NCBI GenBank assembly: GCA_905215835.1
Contig: CAJMRR010000117.1
Span: forward strand, 1-6,578
Direction: 5' to 3'
Length of the DNA: 6,578 nt
Origin: an uncultured bacterium
GTDB lineage: Bacteria > Actinomycetota > Coriobacteriia > Coriobacteriales > Coriobacteriaceae
This document shows, piece by piece, positions 1 to 6,395 of the stretch. Position numbers and translations under genes: made by a program. The notes below the pieces were generated by a model, which did not search any database, had not been told where the DNA came from, and saw only the letters and a program-made list of their open reading frames with translations. Every line of letters starts with the position of its first letter. Position 1 is the stretch's first letter.

Positions 1-3000
1 CTGCCGTAAGGGGAGCGTTGACATCGCCCGTGCCAGCGAGCACGCCCGCTTTTCCGGGGCGCTTGTTATTGCCGTGATCCTTGCCGCTGCCAGAGCCACT
101 GCCGCTACCGGAGCTGCTTCCGCCGGAGCCACCTCCACTCGTGCCGCCATCGCCGTCGACCGTCATCGGGGCGTCGTGAAGTCCTGCCGTATCCGCGTTG
201 TCGCATACGCCGACCTGAACTTCTGAGCGTTCGCATGCCGCGTCGGGCACATGAAGCTCGTGCAGTACGGCACCCAGCGCCGAGTTTGCGCCCGGTCGAA
301 TTTCCTCGAGCGTTACGGGATCGAGCGCCACCAGATTACGCGCCTTCGCATATAGCGTTACACGTTTGCCCACTTCATCGCTCCAACTCTCGGGGATGGC
401 GAAGCTCATGCGGAACTGTGCCGTGCAACCCGGTGCCAGCACGGCGTTGCCGTTGTCGGCTACCAGCGGGTGCGTTGCAAAACGTGCGCCCAGCGTCTCG
501 AGCGCGTACTTCACGTGTGCCATATCGTTGGCCGAAGCGTCCTCGGCAAGCTCCGGATCGTAGATCGAAGCCATGCGTGCGTTCACTCCGAATCCGATGG
601 ATGCGCTGGAGAACGGCTGGCTGGAGCCCTCTCGGTACAGATCGATCGTGCCGGCGGTCAGCAAGGTGTTGCCGTCGTTTCGCACCGTGACCATGAAGGA
701 TTCGCCTGCTGCTCCGGGCACCACCGCGCCCGAGGTAGCGACCGCGCCCGTCGGAGTGGCACACGCCACTAAGGGCACTTCGATGCCGTGCAGCTCTGCC
801 TCGCTCTTCTCTGCGCTCACAATGTGCGTGGCGAGCGTGGAGAGCATGCCTCCCGACGTCAAAAATGTCGTTATCTGATCGATGGGATGGTCCAGCTCGC
901 ACATCACGAACGGCTCCGTGAACAGATCGCCTGCCAAGGTGCTGGCGAAGATGCGGAAGTGCTTGCCCATCACTGCTACCGGGTTGCCTTCTTCGTCGTA
1001 GGTTTGTCCCACCTTGCCATCGGTGTTCTCTACATAGAGCACGCACCTGCCGTTGTTGCTTACGCTAAACGATGCCGGGCCACAGCCTGCGGCACCCACG
1101 GGCTGCGTTGCAAATGCCGATGCGCCTCGCGTCCAAGTAATATGCTGCAGTTGCTCGTTGACGGTAGCCAAAAAGCCCGTGTGCTGCGGCCACGGCACCG
1201 CGTGGGGTACTGTGGCATCTGGCGACATAACGCCCCAGCCCGCAATGGACTGGCCGATCACGGCGTACGATGCACAGCCACAACCGCCTGCGGTCTCGTA
1301 TGCAACGGGCACCACCATTTTGCCGTTGATATTCTCGGGCGCGCCGAGCTCGATGCTCGACGGTGCCTGCGGAAAGCGGAGGACCTGACGGAACGTGAGA
1401 CTGTCGCCCGAAACGTCCGACCACAGGGTAAAGCATTCCAGCGCAACCTCGGCCTCGCTGCCGAGCGCCTTTTCTGCGGTGGTTCCGCGGCGGTGGAGGT
1501 AGGCGCCCGACAGGCGCCCGTCGACCAGTGTCTTGCCCACCGTGATGCGTGGGCACTGCAGGCAATGATAGCCATCCTCCTGAAGGCGGCCGCGCGAGAT
1601 GCTGCGCCACGACGTGTGCGATATCACGCGAACTCCGTCGTTGCTTATGCGCAGGCGCACAACGGACAGTATGCCGGCTGTGCTTGCCGTATCGAAAAAA
1701 GTGTTGTCGCCGTCGGGGCGCTCGCCCGAGACCAGCAGCACGTAGGCGTCCTGGTTTTCTCTTCCGTCCTTATATTCCACCACGTCGAAGTCGTAATCGT
1801 ATATGCCGTCGCGCTCCACGTCGCCCTCGCCAAACCCAAGGGGGAAGTCCACGGGCGTGGGAGCGGACCACGTGCCGTTCGTCTTTGTATGCACCACCAG
1901 GCGCGAACGACCATTCTCGCCGTAGCGCACCGAGGCGATACGGAATAGGCATTCTACGCCGGCGATAATCGCCAGCTTCATGTGAGCTTCGCTGAGCACG
2001 CTAGCAAACAGCACGTTGTCGCTCGAGGGTTTGATGCCGCCACGCTCGTCCTCCGATACACCAGCAGAATTAGCGTTGGGGTCCGCAACAGCGTTCGTCG
2101 CCTGCCCGATATAGGTGTACTCGTACATCGGCGCGGCGTTTTCGTCGTTCCCTATCAGTGCATGGACGAAATGCTCGATCTGTCCCGTGTCGTCGCTCTC
2201 TGCATCCGCCTCGAGCTCAATGCACGTGACCGCTTGATCCCAATCGCGCACGACAGGCGCGGCGTTTACGGCAGTGGCCTTAACCTCGGCGCGTGCGAGC
2301 AGCTCGGCGTTGGTGACGATGGTGGCCGATGCGATAAATTGCGGCACGCCGCCCGCCTCGATGTTGCTGGACGTGCCGAAGCGGGCATCCAACGTGTAAG
2401 GCGTATCTCCACCCAATGCGAGCTCAGAGCGCTGGAGCACATACTGGTTGCCATTGTTCACCGACATATTCCACGAATCGAGGAGTGTGGGCCACGACCC
2501 CGACCAAGCCTTGGTGGTCCACTTGAACATTACGAACTGGAGTATCACATCGACATCGACGTCTGCACCCACGCGCAGCCGCGGAAGCTGGTGCCCGTCC
2601 GCCTTCTCGTACCCAATGAACAGGGTGAGGGATGCGGCGCCACGCACGGCAGACGAAGCGACGCCTGCAACGCCGGCGCCAAAGGTGACGGCAAGCCCGA
2701 TCTGGATAGTGAATGAGCCCGACGTGTTGGAATAGTCGAGCGAAATGTTCTTGAAAAACGCCGCGCCGCTGCCGTGCGTGTGGGCACCCACGGCGAGCGC
2801 CAGTTTTGCCAGCACCCAGGGGTTGACGTTTAGGAAAAACGGCACCGGTCCTAGGGTAAACTGCTCGGTCCAATTGAGGTCGGTTCTTACTTGGAAGAGT
2901 GCCTTAATATTGCCGTATGCGGGGTCGTTGTTGCTGCCCCAGGTTTTGCCCACCCAATCGTAGGCGAGCGAGCCGTACAGCTGTGTGGCGATATCCATCG

Positions 3001-4258
3001 TGAACAGCGGCGTGCAATGGTGGTGAAGGAGCTTAGTGTTTCTTGGATCGGTGCCCGAACCGGCACTCATACTCTTGTACTGATTCCACTTCCCCTCCAT
3101 CTCGTCGAGGTAGCGGTTTGCCTGCTTGGCGCCCGACTCGCGCGGCGATTTCTTCCAGTACTCTGGATCCGGATTGCCTGAATCGTTCATGTAGCCGACC
3201 GGTTTGTATCCTCCGCCAAACAGCACGTACCCGGCAAAAGAGAAATCGAACAAAATGGGGAACGAGGGCATCCAGCACGTGAACTTGTTGCCGCCAATGC
3301 CGGGAAACGCCGCGGGGAAATCAAACGGAGTAATCTCTTGGTCCATGGTAGTGGGGACGATAGTGGTCGATCCGGATTCCGCCTTTGCGGCCGGCGCGGT
3401 GACAACGGCCATGGGGGATGAGAGCGTGTAGGTTTTGCCCTGATAGTCGAGGCCAAAGCGCAGCTTGCATCCTTCCTCCAGAAGGTTTGACGCTGCATCG
3501 AGGAACGTGTCTTCGAGCGTGAACGTCGCCAGATTATCCGAACCCGATGCGCTGGCCTTGACTTGGCCAATTTGCGTGACGGTTTCGGGCGAGCTACCCG
3601 TGGCGGGCATTACCTTGTTGATGCACAGCGTTGCCTGTCCACCCTGTGGCAGATGTGCCTGCACGGTAAAGGCGTGCGTATCGGGCTGTTCGTTTGCCGT
3701 GTCGTCCTTCGGCAATGTCATGAACGTAGCGTCGGCGTACTGGATGTCCCATTCGTCGAACGTGAGCTGTCGAAAGTACGGCTTGCCGTCAGAAAGCGGA
3801 CGCGTTGGCGCGGTTATGGCGGTGCCACCCTGGATACGCGCGAGGGGAATCTCGACATCGCGGTAGCCTGCCATGCTAATGGAGATGCCGCCGTTAAAAT
3901 CGTACGCGTCGAGAAGCGTTGTCTCGTCCACGTAGCCTTCCGAAAGCGGCGCGACCTCAAAGATGGCCGTGCCTTCGTCATCGGTCGTGGCGGTGAGCTG
4001 CTTGCCTGCGGCATAGCGCGATGTGAGCGTGACCTGGGCACCCGTGATGGGCGTATTCTTGTTGGCGACGTCGACCACGACCACACCAAACATGGTGCGC
4101 GAGAGAACGAGCACCCTGAAAGGGTCTTTTTCGTCGGCATAGGCTTCGGTGGGCGCGAACGGCAATATGAAGGCGTTTGCGCTTCCCGGCACGCGCGGCA
4201 ACATAATGCTCGCCAGCGAGGACGCTCCGGCAACAAGTAACGAACGGCGATCAAGCAT
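1..4258 (-). CDS. Giant exported, probably wall-anchored surface protein (C-terminus beyond window)
   Basis: One unbroken leftward frame of 1419 complete codons, with no stop before the left edge. The start is ATG at 4258, because GGGAG (4265-4269) sits 6 bases upstream; an ATG further upstream, at 4271, is in another frame and soon stops. In order the protein shows a twin-arginine-like signal peptide (1-29); a carboxypeptidase-regulatory/Ig-like domain (about 50-145, with TDDEGTAIFEV); a beta-rich stretch (160-290); an aromatic and glycine-rich middle (about 310-600) that I do not recognise; a propeller-like part (about 680-960, with NGTWSAPTPV); a CARDB-like part (about 1164-1310, with FMVTVRNDGNTLLTAG); a Gly/Ser spacer (1371-1392); and LAGTG (1407-1411). 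It has about 18 cysteines and an HHHC cluster at 412-415. No catalytic signature was seen. The role is inferred to be a cell-surface adhesin or binding protein, probably controlled by the LuxR regulator encoded just upstream. Export and surface location are fairly secure; the function is unknown. Confidence 0.88.
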   Translation of the reverse strand, partial: MLDRRSLLVAGASSLASIMLPRVPGSANAFILPFAPTEAYADEKDPFRVLVLSRTMFGVVVVDVANKNTPITGAQVTLTSRYAAGKQLTATTDDEGTAIFEVAPLSEGYVDETTLLDAYDFNGGISISMAGYRDVEIPLARIQGGTAITAPTRPLSDGKPYFRQLTFDEWDIQYADATFMTLPKDDTANEQPDTHAFTVQAHLPQGGQATLCINKVMPATGSSPETVTQIGQVKASASGSDNLATFTLEDTFLDAASNLLEEGCKLRFGLDYQGKTYTLSSPMAVVTAPAAKAESGSTTIVPTTMDQEITPFDFPAAFPGIGGNKFTCWMPSFPILFDFSFAGYVLFGGGYKPVGYMNDSGNPDPEYWKKSPRESGAKQANRYLDEMEGKWNQYKSMSAGSGTDPRNTKLLHHHCTPLFTMDIATQLYGSLAYDWVGKTWGSNNDPAYGNIKALFQVRTDLNWTEQFTLGPVPFFLNVNPWVLAKLALAVGAHTHGSGAAFFKNISLDYSNTSGSFTIQIGLAVTFGAGVAGVASSAVRGAASLTLFIGYEKADGHQLPRLRVGADVDVDVILQFVMFKWTTKAWSGSWPTLLDSWNMSVNNGNQYVLQRSELALGGDTPYTLDARFGTSSNIEAGGVPQFIASATIVTNAELLARAEVKATAVNAAPVVRDWDQAVTCIELEADAESDDTGQIEHFVHALIGNDENAAPMYEYTYIGQATNAVADPNANSAGVSEDERGGIKPSSDNVLFASVLSEAHMKLAIIAGVECLFRIASVRYGENGRSRLVVHTKTNGTWSAPTPVDFPLGFGEGDVERDGIYDYDFDVVEYKDGRENQDAYVLLVSGERPDGDNTFFDTASTAGILSVVRLRISNDGVRVISHTSWRSISRGRLQEDGYHCLQCPRITVGKTLVDGRLSGAYLHRRGTTAEKALGSEAEVALECFTLWSDVSGDSLTFRQVLRFPQAPSSIELGAPENINGKMVVPVAYETAGGCGCASYAVIGQSIAGWGVMSPDATVPHAVPWPQHTGFLATVNEQLQHITWTRGASAFATQPVGAAGCGPASFSVSNNGRCVLYVENTDGKVGQTYDEEGNPVAVMGKHFRIFASTLAGDLFTEPFVMCELDHPIDQITTFLTSGGMLSTLATHIVSAEKSEAELHGIEVPLVACATPTGAVATSGAVVPGAAGESFMVTVRNDGNTLLTAGTIDLYREGSSQPFSSASIGFGVNARMASIYDPELAEDASANDMAHVKYALETLGARFATHPLVADNGNAVLAPGCTAQFRMSFAIPESWSDEVGKRVTLYAKARNLVALDPVTLEEIRPGANSALGAVLHELHVPDAACERSEVQVGVCDNADTAGLHDAPMTVDGDGGTSGGGSGGSSSGSGSGSGSGKDHGNNKRPGKAGVLAGTGDVNAPLTA
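26..40 (-). other. LAGTG sorting-like motif near the C-terminus of the surface protein
   Basis: Residues 1407-1411 are L-A-G-T-G followed by Asp, directly after a Gly/Ser-rich spacer and a basic segment (KDHGNNKRPGK). This is the place and context of an LPxTG wall-sorting signal, with Pro replaced by Ala. Class E sortases of high-GC Gram-positive bacteria are known to prefer LAxTG. The hydrophobic segment and basic tail that should complete the signal lie beyond the window edge, so the assignment is incomplete. Confidence 0.55.
83..148 (-). repeat. Gly/Ser low-complexity spacer in the surface protein
   Basis: Residues 1371-1392 are almost only glycine and serine, ending in a run of alternating SG pairs. 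Such linkers usually span the peptidoglycan between an exposed domain and a wall anchor. The codons vary (AGC, TCC, GGT, GGC, TCT), so it is a selected low-complexity peptide more than a recent DNA slippage tract. Confidence 0.8.
4172..4258 (-). other. Twin-arginine-like signal peptide of the giant surface protein
   Basis: The N-terminus reads MLDRRSLLVAGASSLASIML, then PRVPGSANA. The RRSLL core matches the twin-arginine consensus (R-R-x-hydrophobic-hydrophobic), followed by a moderately hydrophobic alanine/leucine stretch and a plausible AxA-type cleavage site after SANA (residue 29). A second possible cleavage site is AYA at 39-41. The Asp before the arginine pair and the short hydrophobic core leave the Sec route possible. 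Tat use would mean that the protein, or part of it, folds before export, which would be notable for a chain of this size. Confidence 0.65.
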
Positions 4259-4294
4259 CTTTGGCTCCCATCCCGCAGGTATCGGTGGAAATAA

Positions 4295-4357
4295 TCCAAT
4301 TTTGCGAGAGGGCGCTACGTGGCGGTAGTGCCGTTCGATGGCCAAAATGTCCAATTT
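4295..4357 (-). promoter_or_regulatory. Repeated AAATTGGA boxes and imperfect dyad upstream of the surface-protein gene
   Basis: On the minus strand the octamer AAATTGGA occurs twice, at 4350-4357 and 4295-4302, spaced 55 bases apart and each followed by a similar T-rich stretch. The first copy overlaps an imperfect dyad TGGCC-N5-GTCCA (4339-4353, plus strand). These AT-rich boxes stand out in GC-rich DNA and lie 37-99 bases upstream of the ATG, where an activator site would be expected. I see no good -35/-10 pair for the surface gene, which suits an activated promoter or read-through from the regulator gene. The link to the adjacent LuxR protein is inference. Confidence 0.3.
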
Positions 4358-4364
4358 GAGCGTG

Positions 4365-4394
4365 CGAAAGCGCCAGGACCCCGGAGCGCTTTCG
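4365..4394. other. Perfect 9-bp inverted repeat between luxR-family gene and surface-protein gene
   Basis: CGAAAGCGC (4365-4373) and GCGCTTTCG (4386-4394) are exact reverse complements with a 12-base loop. The stem begins about 20 bases after the stop of the regulator gene. No T-run follows the stem on either strand, so it is not a standard intrinsic terminator. It could slow or partly terminate transcription between the two genes, protect a processed mRNA end, or be a protein-binding dyad. Confidence 0.55.
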
Positions 4395-4414
4395 ATACGA
4401 CGGGCAGTCTGCCG

Positions 4415-5419
4415 CTAACGCAACATATGCGCGACCAGCTCGGCGCGAGTTCCGATACCAAGTTTGGCATACACTCCTGATAGGCGGTTTTTAACGGTGC
4501 CCGGCGAAACTTCCATGTGGCGTGCGATTTCGGCGTTGGTCCATCCGCGGCAGGCGAGCATGGCCATGGTGAACTCCGTGGTCGTTAAATCGTCGGCCAC
4601 GTCCTCGCCCGAATCGGGGTTGTGGATGCGCCGCCAGCCGTAGCTGAATCGATACGTAATCTCGATGATACGTGCGAAATCGTCTGGGTATTGCGATTTT
4701 AGGCATGCCTCGATGAGCCCCTGCAAAAGGCCGTGGTGCTCACCAATGAGCTCGATAAGGCCGTCGGGGCGCGCAATGTTCCAAGCGGCTCCGAAGTGTG
4801 CCTTTGCGGCGTCGATGTCCTTGAGGCTCATGCATGCCATGGAAGCTGCCAGGTGCAGGAACAGTTCCGAGATGGGATAGCTTCCCTGTTTCATGATCAG
4901 GGCATTTTCCGCCATGCCCAGGCTGCGGCCGTATTCGCCGCGCAGATACAAGGCGTGCGCCATCACGTAGCTGGCGAACAGGCGCAGACCTTCGGGCAGA
5001 TGCGCCGCTAGTGGATAAAACTCTTCGGCAGAATACGGGGAAGGCAAGTGCAACAGGACGCTCGCGGCCGAGGCGAACAGGATATGCGTGGCGTGGACGG
5101 CGGGCGACTCCTCGTCGGTTGGCATATCGAGGATGCCAGCAAGGCACCGGCGGGCGTCGGGGATACGGTTGAGCGACAGGCTGGCATATCCGCAGATAAA
5201 GCATGCGGAATAGCGCAGTGCGGGATCGGTGGCATCAAGATAGGGGCGCACCGTCTTGGCAGCGAGCGTGGCCTGTCCGCGAAAGTACAGCGCTTCTGCC
5301 GTGGCGATGGTGCGTGAATCGGGGTCGGAAATGCCTGCAACCGCAGCGTCAATCTGGCCTGGCACAAAGGCAGTGCACATCAACGGCATGGGAATGCGTG
5401 GGTAGCAATCGCAGTCCAT
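4415..5419 (-). CDS. LuxR-family transcriptional regulator with helical (TPR-like) N-terminus
   Basis: Encodes 334 residues. The ATG at 5419 is chosen over a TTG nine codons upstream because GGGAG (5427-5431) lies 7 bases before it; the stop is TAG. The last 57 residues (278-334) are a textbook LuxR/GerE DNA-binding domain: LTTTEF at the start, the GWTNAEIARHM scaffold, the recognition segment SPGTVKNRLSGVYAKLG and the final RAELVAHML. Residues about 20-265 are alanine/leucine-rich paired helices (for example ALYFRGQATLAAK and AHALYLRGEYGRSLGMAENAL) resembling tetratricopeptide or MalT-type helical repeats. There is no receiver domain, acyl-homoserine-lactone domain or membrane segment, so the signal is unknown. 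It lies directly upstream of, and in the same direction as, the giant surface-protein gene, its most likely target. The DNA-binding call is near certain; the target and ligand are inferred. Confidence 0.93.
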   Translation of the reverse strand: MDCDCYPRIPMPLMCTAFVPGQIDAAVAGISDPDSRTIATAEALYFRGQATLAAKTVRPYLDATDPALRYSACFICGYASLSLNRIPDARRCLAGILDMPTDEESPAVHATHILFASAASVLLHLPSPYSAEEFYPLAAHLPEGLRLFASYVMAHALYLRGEYGRSLGMAENALIMKQGSYPISELFLHLAASMACMSLKDIDAAKAHFGAAWNIARPDGLIELIGEHHGLLQGLIEACLKSQYPDDFARIIEITYRFSYGWRRIHNPDSGEDVADDLTTTEFTMAMLACRGWTNAEIARHMEVSPGTVKNRLSGVYAKLGIGTRAELVAHMLR

Positions 5420-5453
5420 CTTCCATCTCCCATCAGGTGGCAACAATGCAGCA

Positions 5454-5481
5454 ATTGTACTCCTGTTGCTCGGGACTGGAA
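5454..5481 (-). promoter_or_regulatory. Possible promoter of the luxR-family gene
   Basis: On the minus strand TACAAT (5454-5459) is one base from the consensus -10 box and lies 35 bases before the chosen ATG. A poor -35 match, TTCCAG (5476-5481), is 16 bases further upstream. The region is AT-richer than its surroundings. The weak -35 makes this tentative. Confidence 0.3.
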
Positions 5482-6008
5482 TTTGTGGGTATCGCCTGCG
5501 ATTATGCCGAACGTATAAAGGAAGGGTTTATTGGCGATGCTCCCAAGGTGGCTACCGAAGCCTAGCTGACCTCGATATTCGGAAAAATTGCCACCCCTGC
5601 AAAAAGCTCTGTCGCAGCGGTGGGAAACGCATCTTCTGGGCATTCCGGCGTCTCCAGTTAGCGCTGGACTGCTGCTGTCGCCTGTGCGTTGGCGAGCGGG
5701 GCGTGGGGACCGTCCGGCGACCAGCGGTGACGGGCGAGCCCTGCCGCGTGCGTGGGCCTCCATCGGCGTAGACCCATGACCCGCATGGCATCGGAGAAGT
5801 CCACCATGGCGTCCAGGACCTTACCGTCCGGCACGTCCAGCCTAGCGGCTCTCTTGAACCCGAGGTCGAAGGGGGTGTTGTACAAGGCATATGGGGCCGA
5901 GTGGAAGTGGATCAAAAGAGCGTTACTTGACGTTTCATGCATAATGCCAACCGCCCCGCGACATCACGTTCGCAGCGCGCAGGGGCCGGAGAATCTTTGC
6001 GATGAGAG
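5482..6008. other. Spacer between the two gene modules with no convincing complete gene
   Basis: Apart from the doubtful ORF at 5658-5942, this stretch holds no gene I can support. Its left part (about 5482-5620) is AT-richer with short A and T runs, including AAAAATTG near 5583. Its right part is GC-rich. A small hairpin (TCCAG 5653-5657 with CTGGA 5664-5668) is too short to call a terminator. No tRNA, insertion-sequence ends or CRISPR repeats were seen. Confidence 0.5.
5658..5942 (-). CDS. Unrecognised small ORF or gene remnant
   Basis: This 94-residue leftward frame opens at ATG 5942, shortly after an in-frame TGA, with only a weak upstream GGGG as ribosome site. Its first half (for example IHFHSAPYALYNTPFDLGFK and DVPDGKVLDAMVDFSDAMRVMG) has a natural amino-acid mix and strongly G/C third positions, as real genes here do. 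The second half becomes Arg/Pro/His/Ala-rich and looks less protein-like, so true coding may end near 5760. I do not recognise a family. It could be a small hypothetical gene, or the surviving piece of a gene truncated when the modules on either side were joined. The overlapping rightward frame at 5752-6012 is judged a shadow, although it is not excluded. Confidence 0.3.
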   Translation of the reverse strand: MHETSSNALLIHFHSAPYALYNTPFDLGFKRAARLDVPDGKVLDAMVDFSDAMRVMGLRRWRPTHAAGLARHRWSPDGPHAPLANAQATAAVQR

Positions 6009-6037
6009 TTGACGTCTAATACCTTGCATCGTATAGT
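6009..6037 (+). promoter_or_regulatory. Strong sigma-70-type promoter of the padR-family gene
   Basis: TTGACG (6009-6014) and TATAGT (6032-6037) each match the bacterial consensus at five of six bases and are separated by exactly 17 bases. Transcription should start near 6043-6046, about 30 bases before the PadR start codon. The -10 box lies within a palindrome, which suggests repression by steric block. Confidence 0.75.
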
Positions 6038-6054
6038 GTGCATAGCACAGTATA
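6032..6054. promoter_or_regulatory. Palindromic operator overlapping the padR-family promoter
   Basis: TATAGTGTGC (6032-6041) and GCACAGTATA (6045-6054) form an inverted repeat with one mismatched pair in ten and a 3-base centre, ATA. It covers the -10 box and the expected transcription start. PadR proteins are dimeric winged-helix repressors that commonly bind such dyads in their own promoters, so autorepression is the natural reading. Binding itself is inferred. Confidence 0.65.
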
Positions 6055-6062
6055 TGACGAGA

Positions 6063-6068
6063 GGAGGT
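6063..6068 (+). promoter_or_regulatory. Consensus ribosome binding site of the padR-family gene
   Basis: GGAGGT is a full Shine-Dalgarno core. It abuts an ATG at 6069 with no spacing, but lies an ideal 6 bases before the ATG at 6075, in the same frame. This decides the start at 6075. Confidence 0.75.
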
Positions 6069-6074
6069 ATGCGG

Positions 6075-6395
6075 ATGGAGGCACAGATGAAGCGCGGCTT
6101 CCTGGAGGCCTGCGTGCTCGCGGCCGTCTCCGGCGAGGAGTCCTACGGCTACCAGATCGTGAAGGACGTACCGGCGAGCATGGGGCTCACGGAGTCGACG
6201 CTCTACCCGCTGCTCAAGCGCCTGGAGAAGGCCGGGTGCATCACGGCGCGCTCCGCCGAGCACAACGGGCGGCTGCGCCGGTACTACCGCATCACGGATG
6301 ACGGGCGAGCGCGCATCGAGGAGTTCCTGGCCGAGTGGCCGTCCGTACGGGAGATTTACGCATACGTTGAGGGGGCGCACCATGACGCGCGATGA
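6075..6395 (+). CDS. PadR-family transcriptional regulator
   Basis: Encodes 106 residues, the usual length of the short (PadR-s2 type) family members. The winged-helix hallmarks are all present: the N-terminal MKRGFLEACVLAAV helix, YGYQIVKD (24-31), the recognition-helix block ESTLYPLLKRLEKAG (40-54) and the wing RRYYRITDDGRARI (68-81). The short C-terminal helix serves dimerisation in the family. It is expected to repress its own promoter through the palindrome at 6032-6054. The end of the gene overlaps the next start by 14 bases, implying coupled translation with a HAAS/DUF1700 protein. This is a widespread pairing in which the regulator senses envelope-active or lipophilic compounds or the state of its partner. 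The ligand cannot be told from sequence. Codon use is very GC-rich, unlike the genes to the left. Confidence 0.95.
   Translation: MEAQMKRGFLEACVLAAVSGEESYGYQIVKDVPASMGLTESTLYPLLKRLEKAGCITARSAEHNGRLRRYYRITDDGRARIEEFLAEWPSVREIYAYVEGAHHDAR

Noticed and set aside
788..1948. Long rightward open frame of 386 codons
   Set aside because: It lies wholly antisense to the giant surface-protein gene. Its product is rich in Arg, Ala, His and Cys with no recognisable domain or ribosome site, as expected for the shadow of a GC-rich gene. The same applies to the other rightward frames between 235 and 4240.
3814..4299. Leftward open frame of 161 codons overlapping the start of the surface-protein gene
   Set aside because: It is in a different frame from the signal-peptide-bearing gene and reads as Arg/Pro/Ser-rich sequence with no domain. 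The correct frame has a good ribosome site and continues for 4.2 kb.
5420..5446. Longer LuxR regulator starting at TTG 5446
   Set aside because: The ATG at 5419 has a GGGAG ribosome site 7 bases upstream, and the nine extra residues resemble no family feature.
5927..5945. TTGACG followed by CATAAT as a second promoter
   Set aside because: The two hexamers are only 7 bases apart, far too close for a -35/-10 pair.
5752..6012. Rightward open frame of 86 codons
   Set aside because: It overlaps the leftward ORF at 5658-5942 in antisense, has no ribosome site and matches nothing I recognise. The leftward frame has the more natural composition, but neither is proven.
6009..6074. Longer PadR protein starting at TTG 6009 or ATG 6054
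   Set aside because: The TTG is part of the -35 box and would lie upstream of the transcription start. The ATG at 6054 lacks a ribosome site, while ATG 6075 has a consensus one at the right distance and gives the usual family N-terminus.
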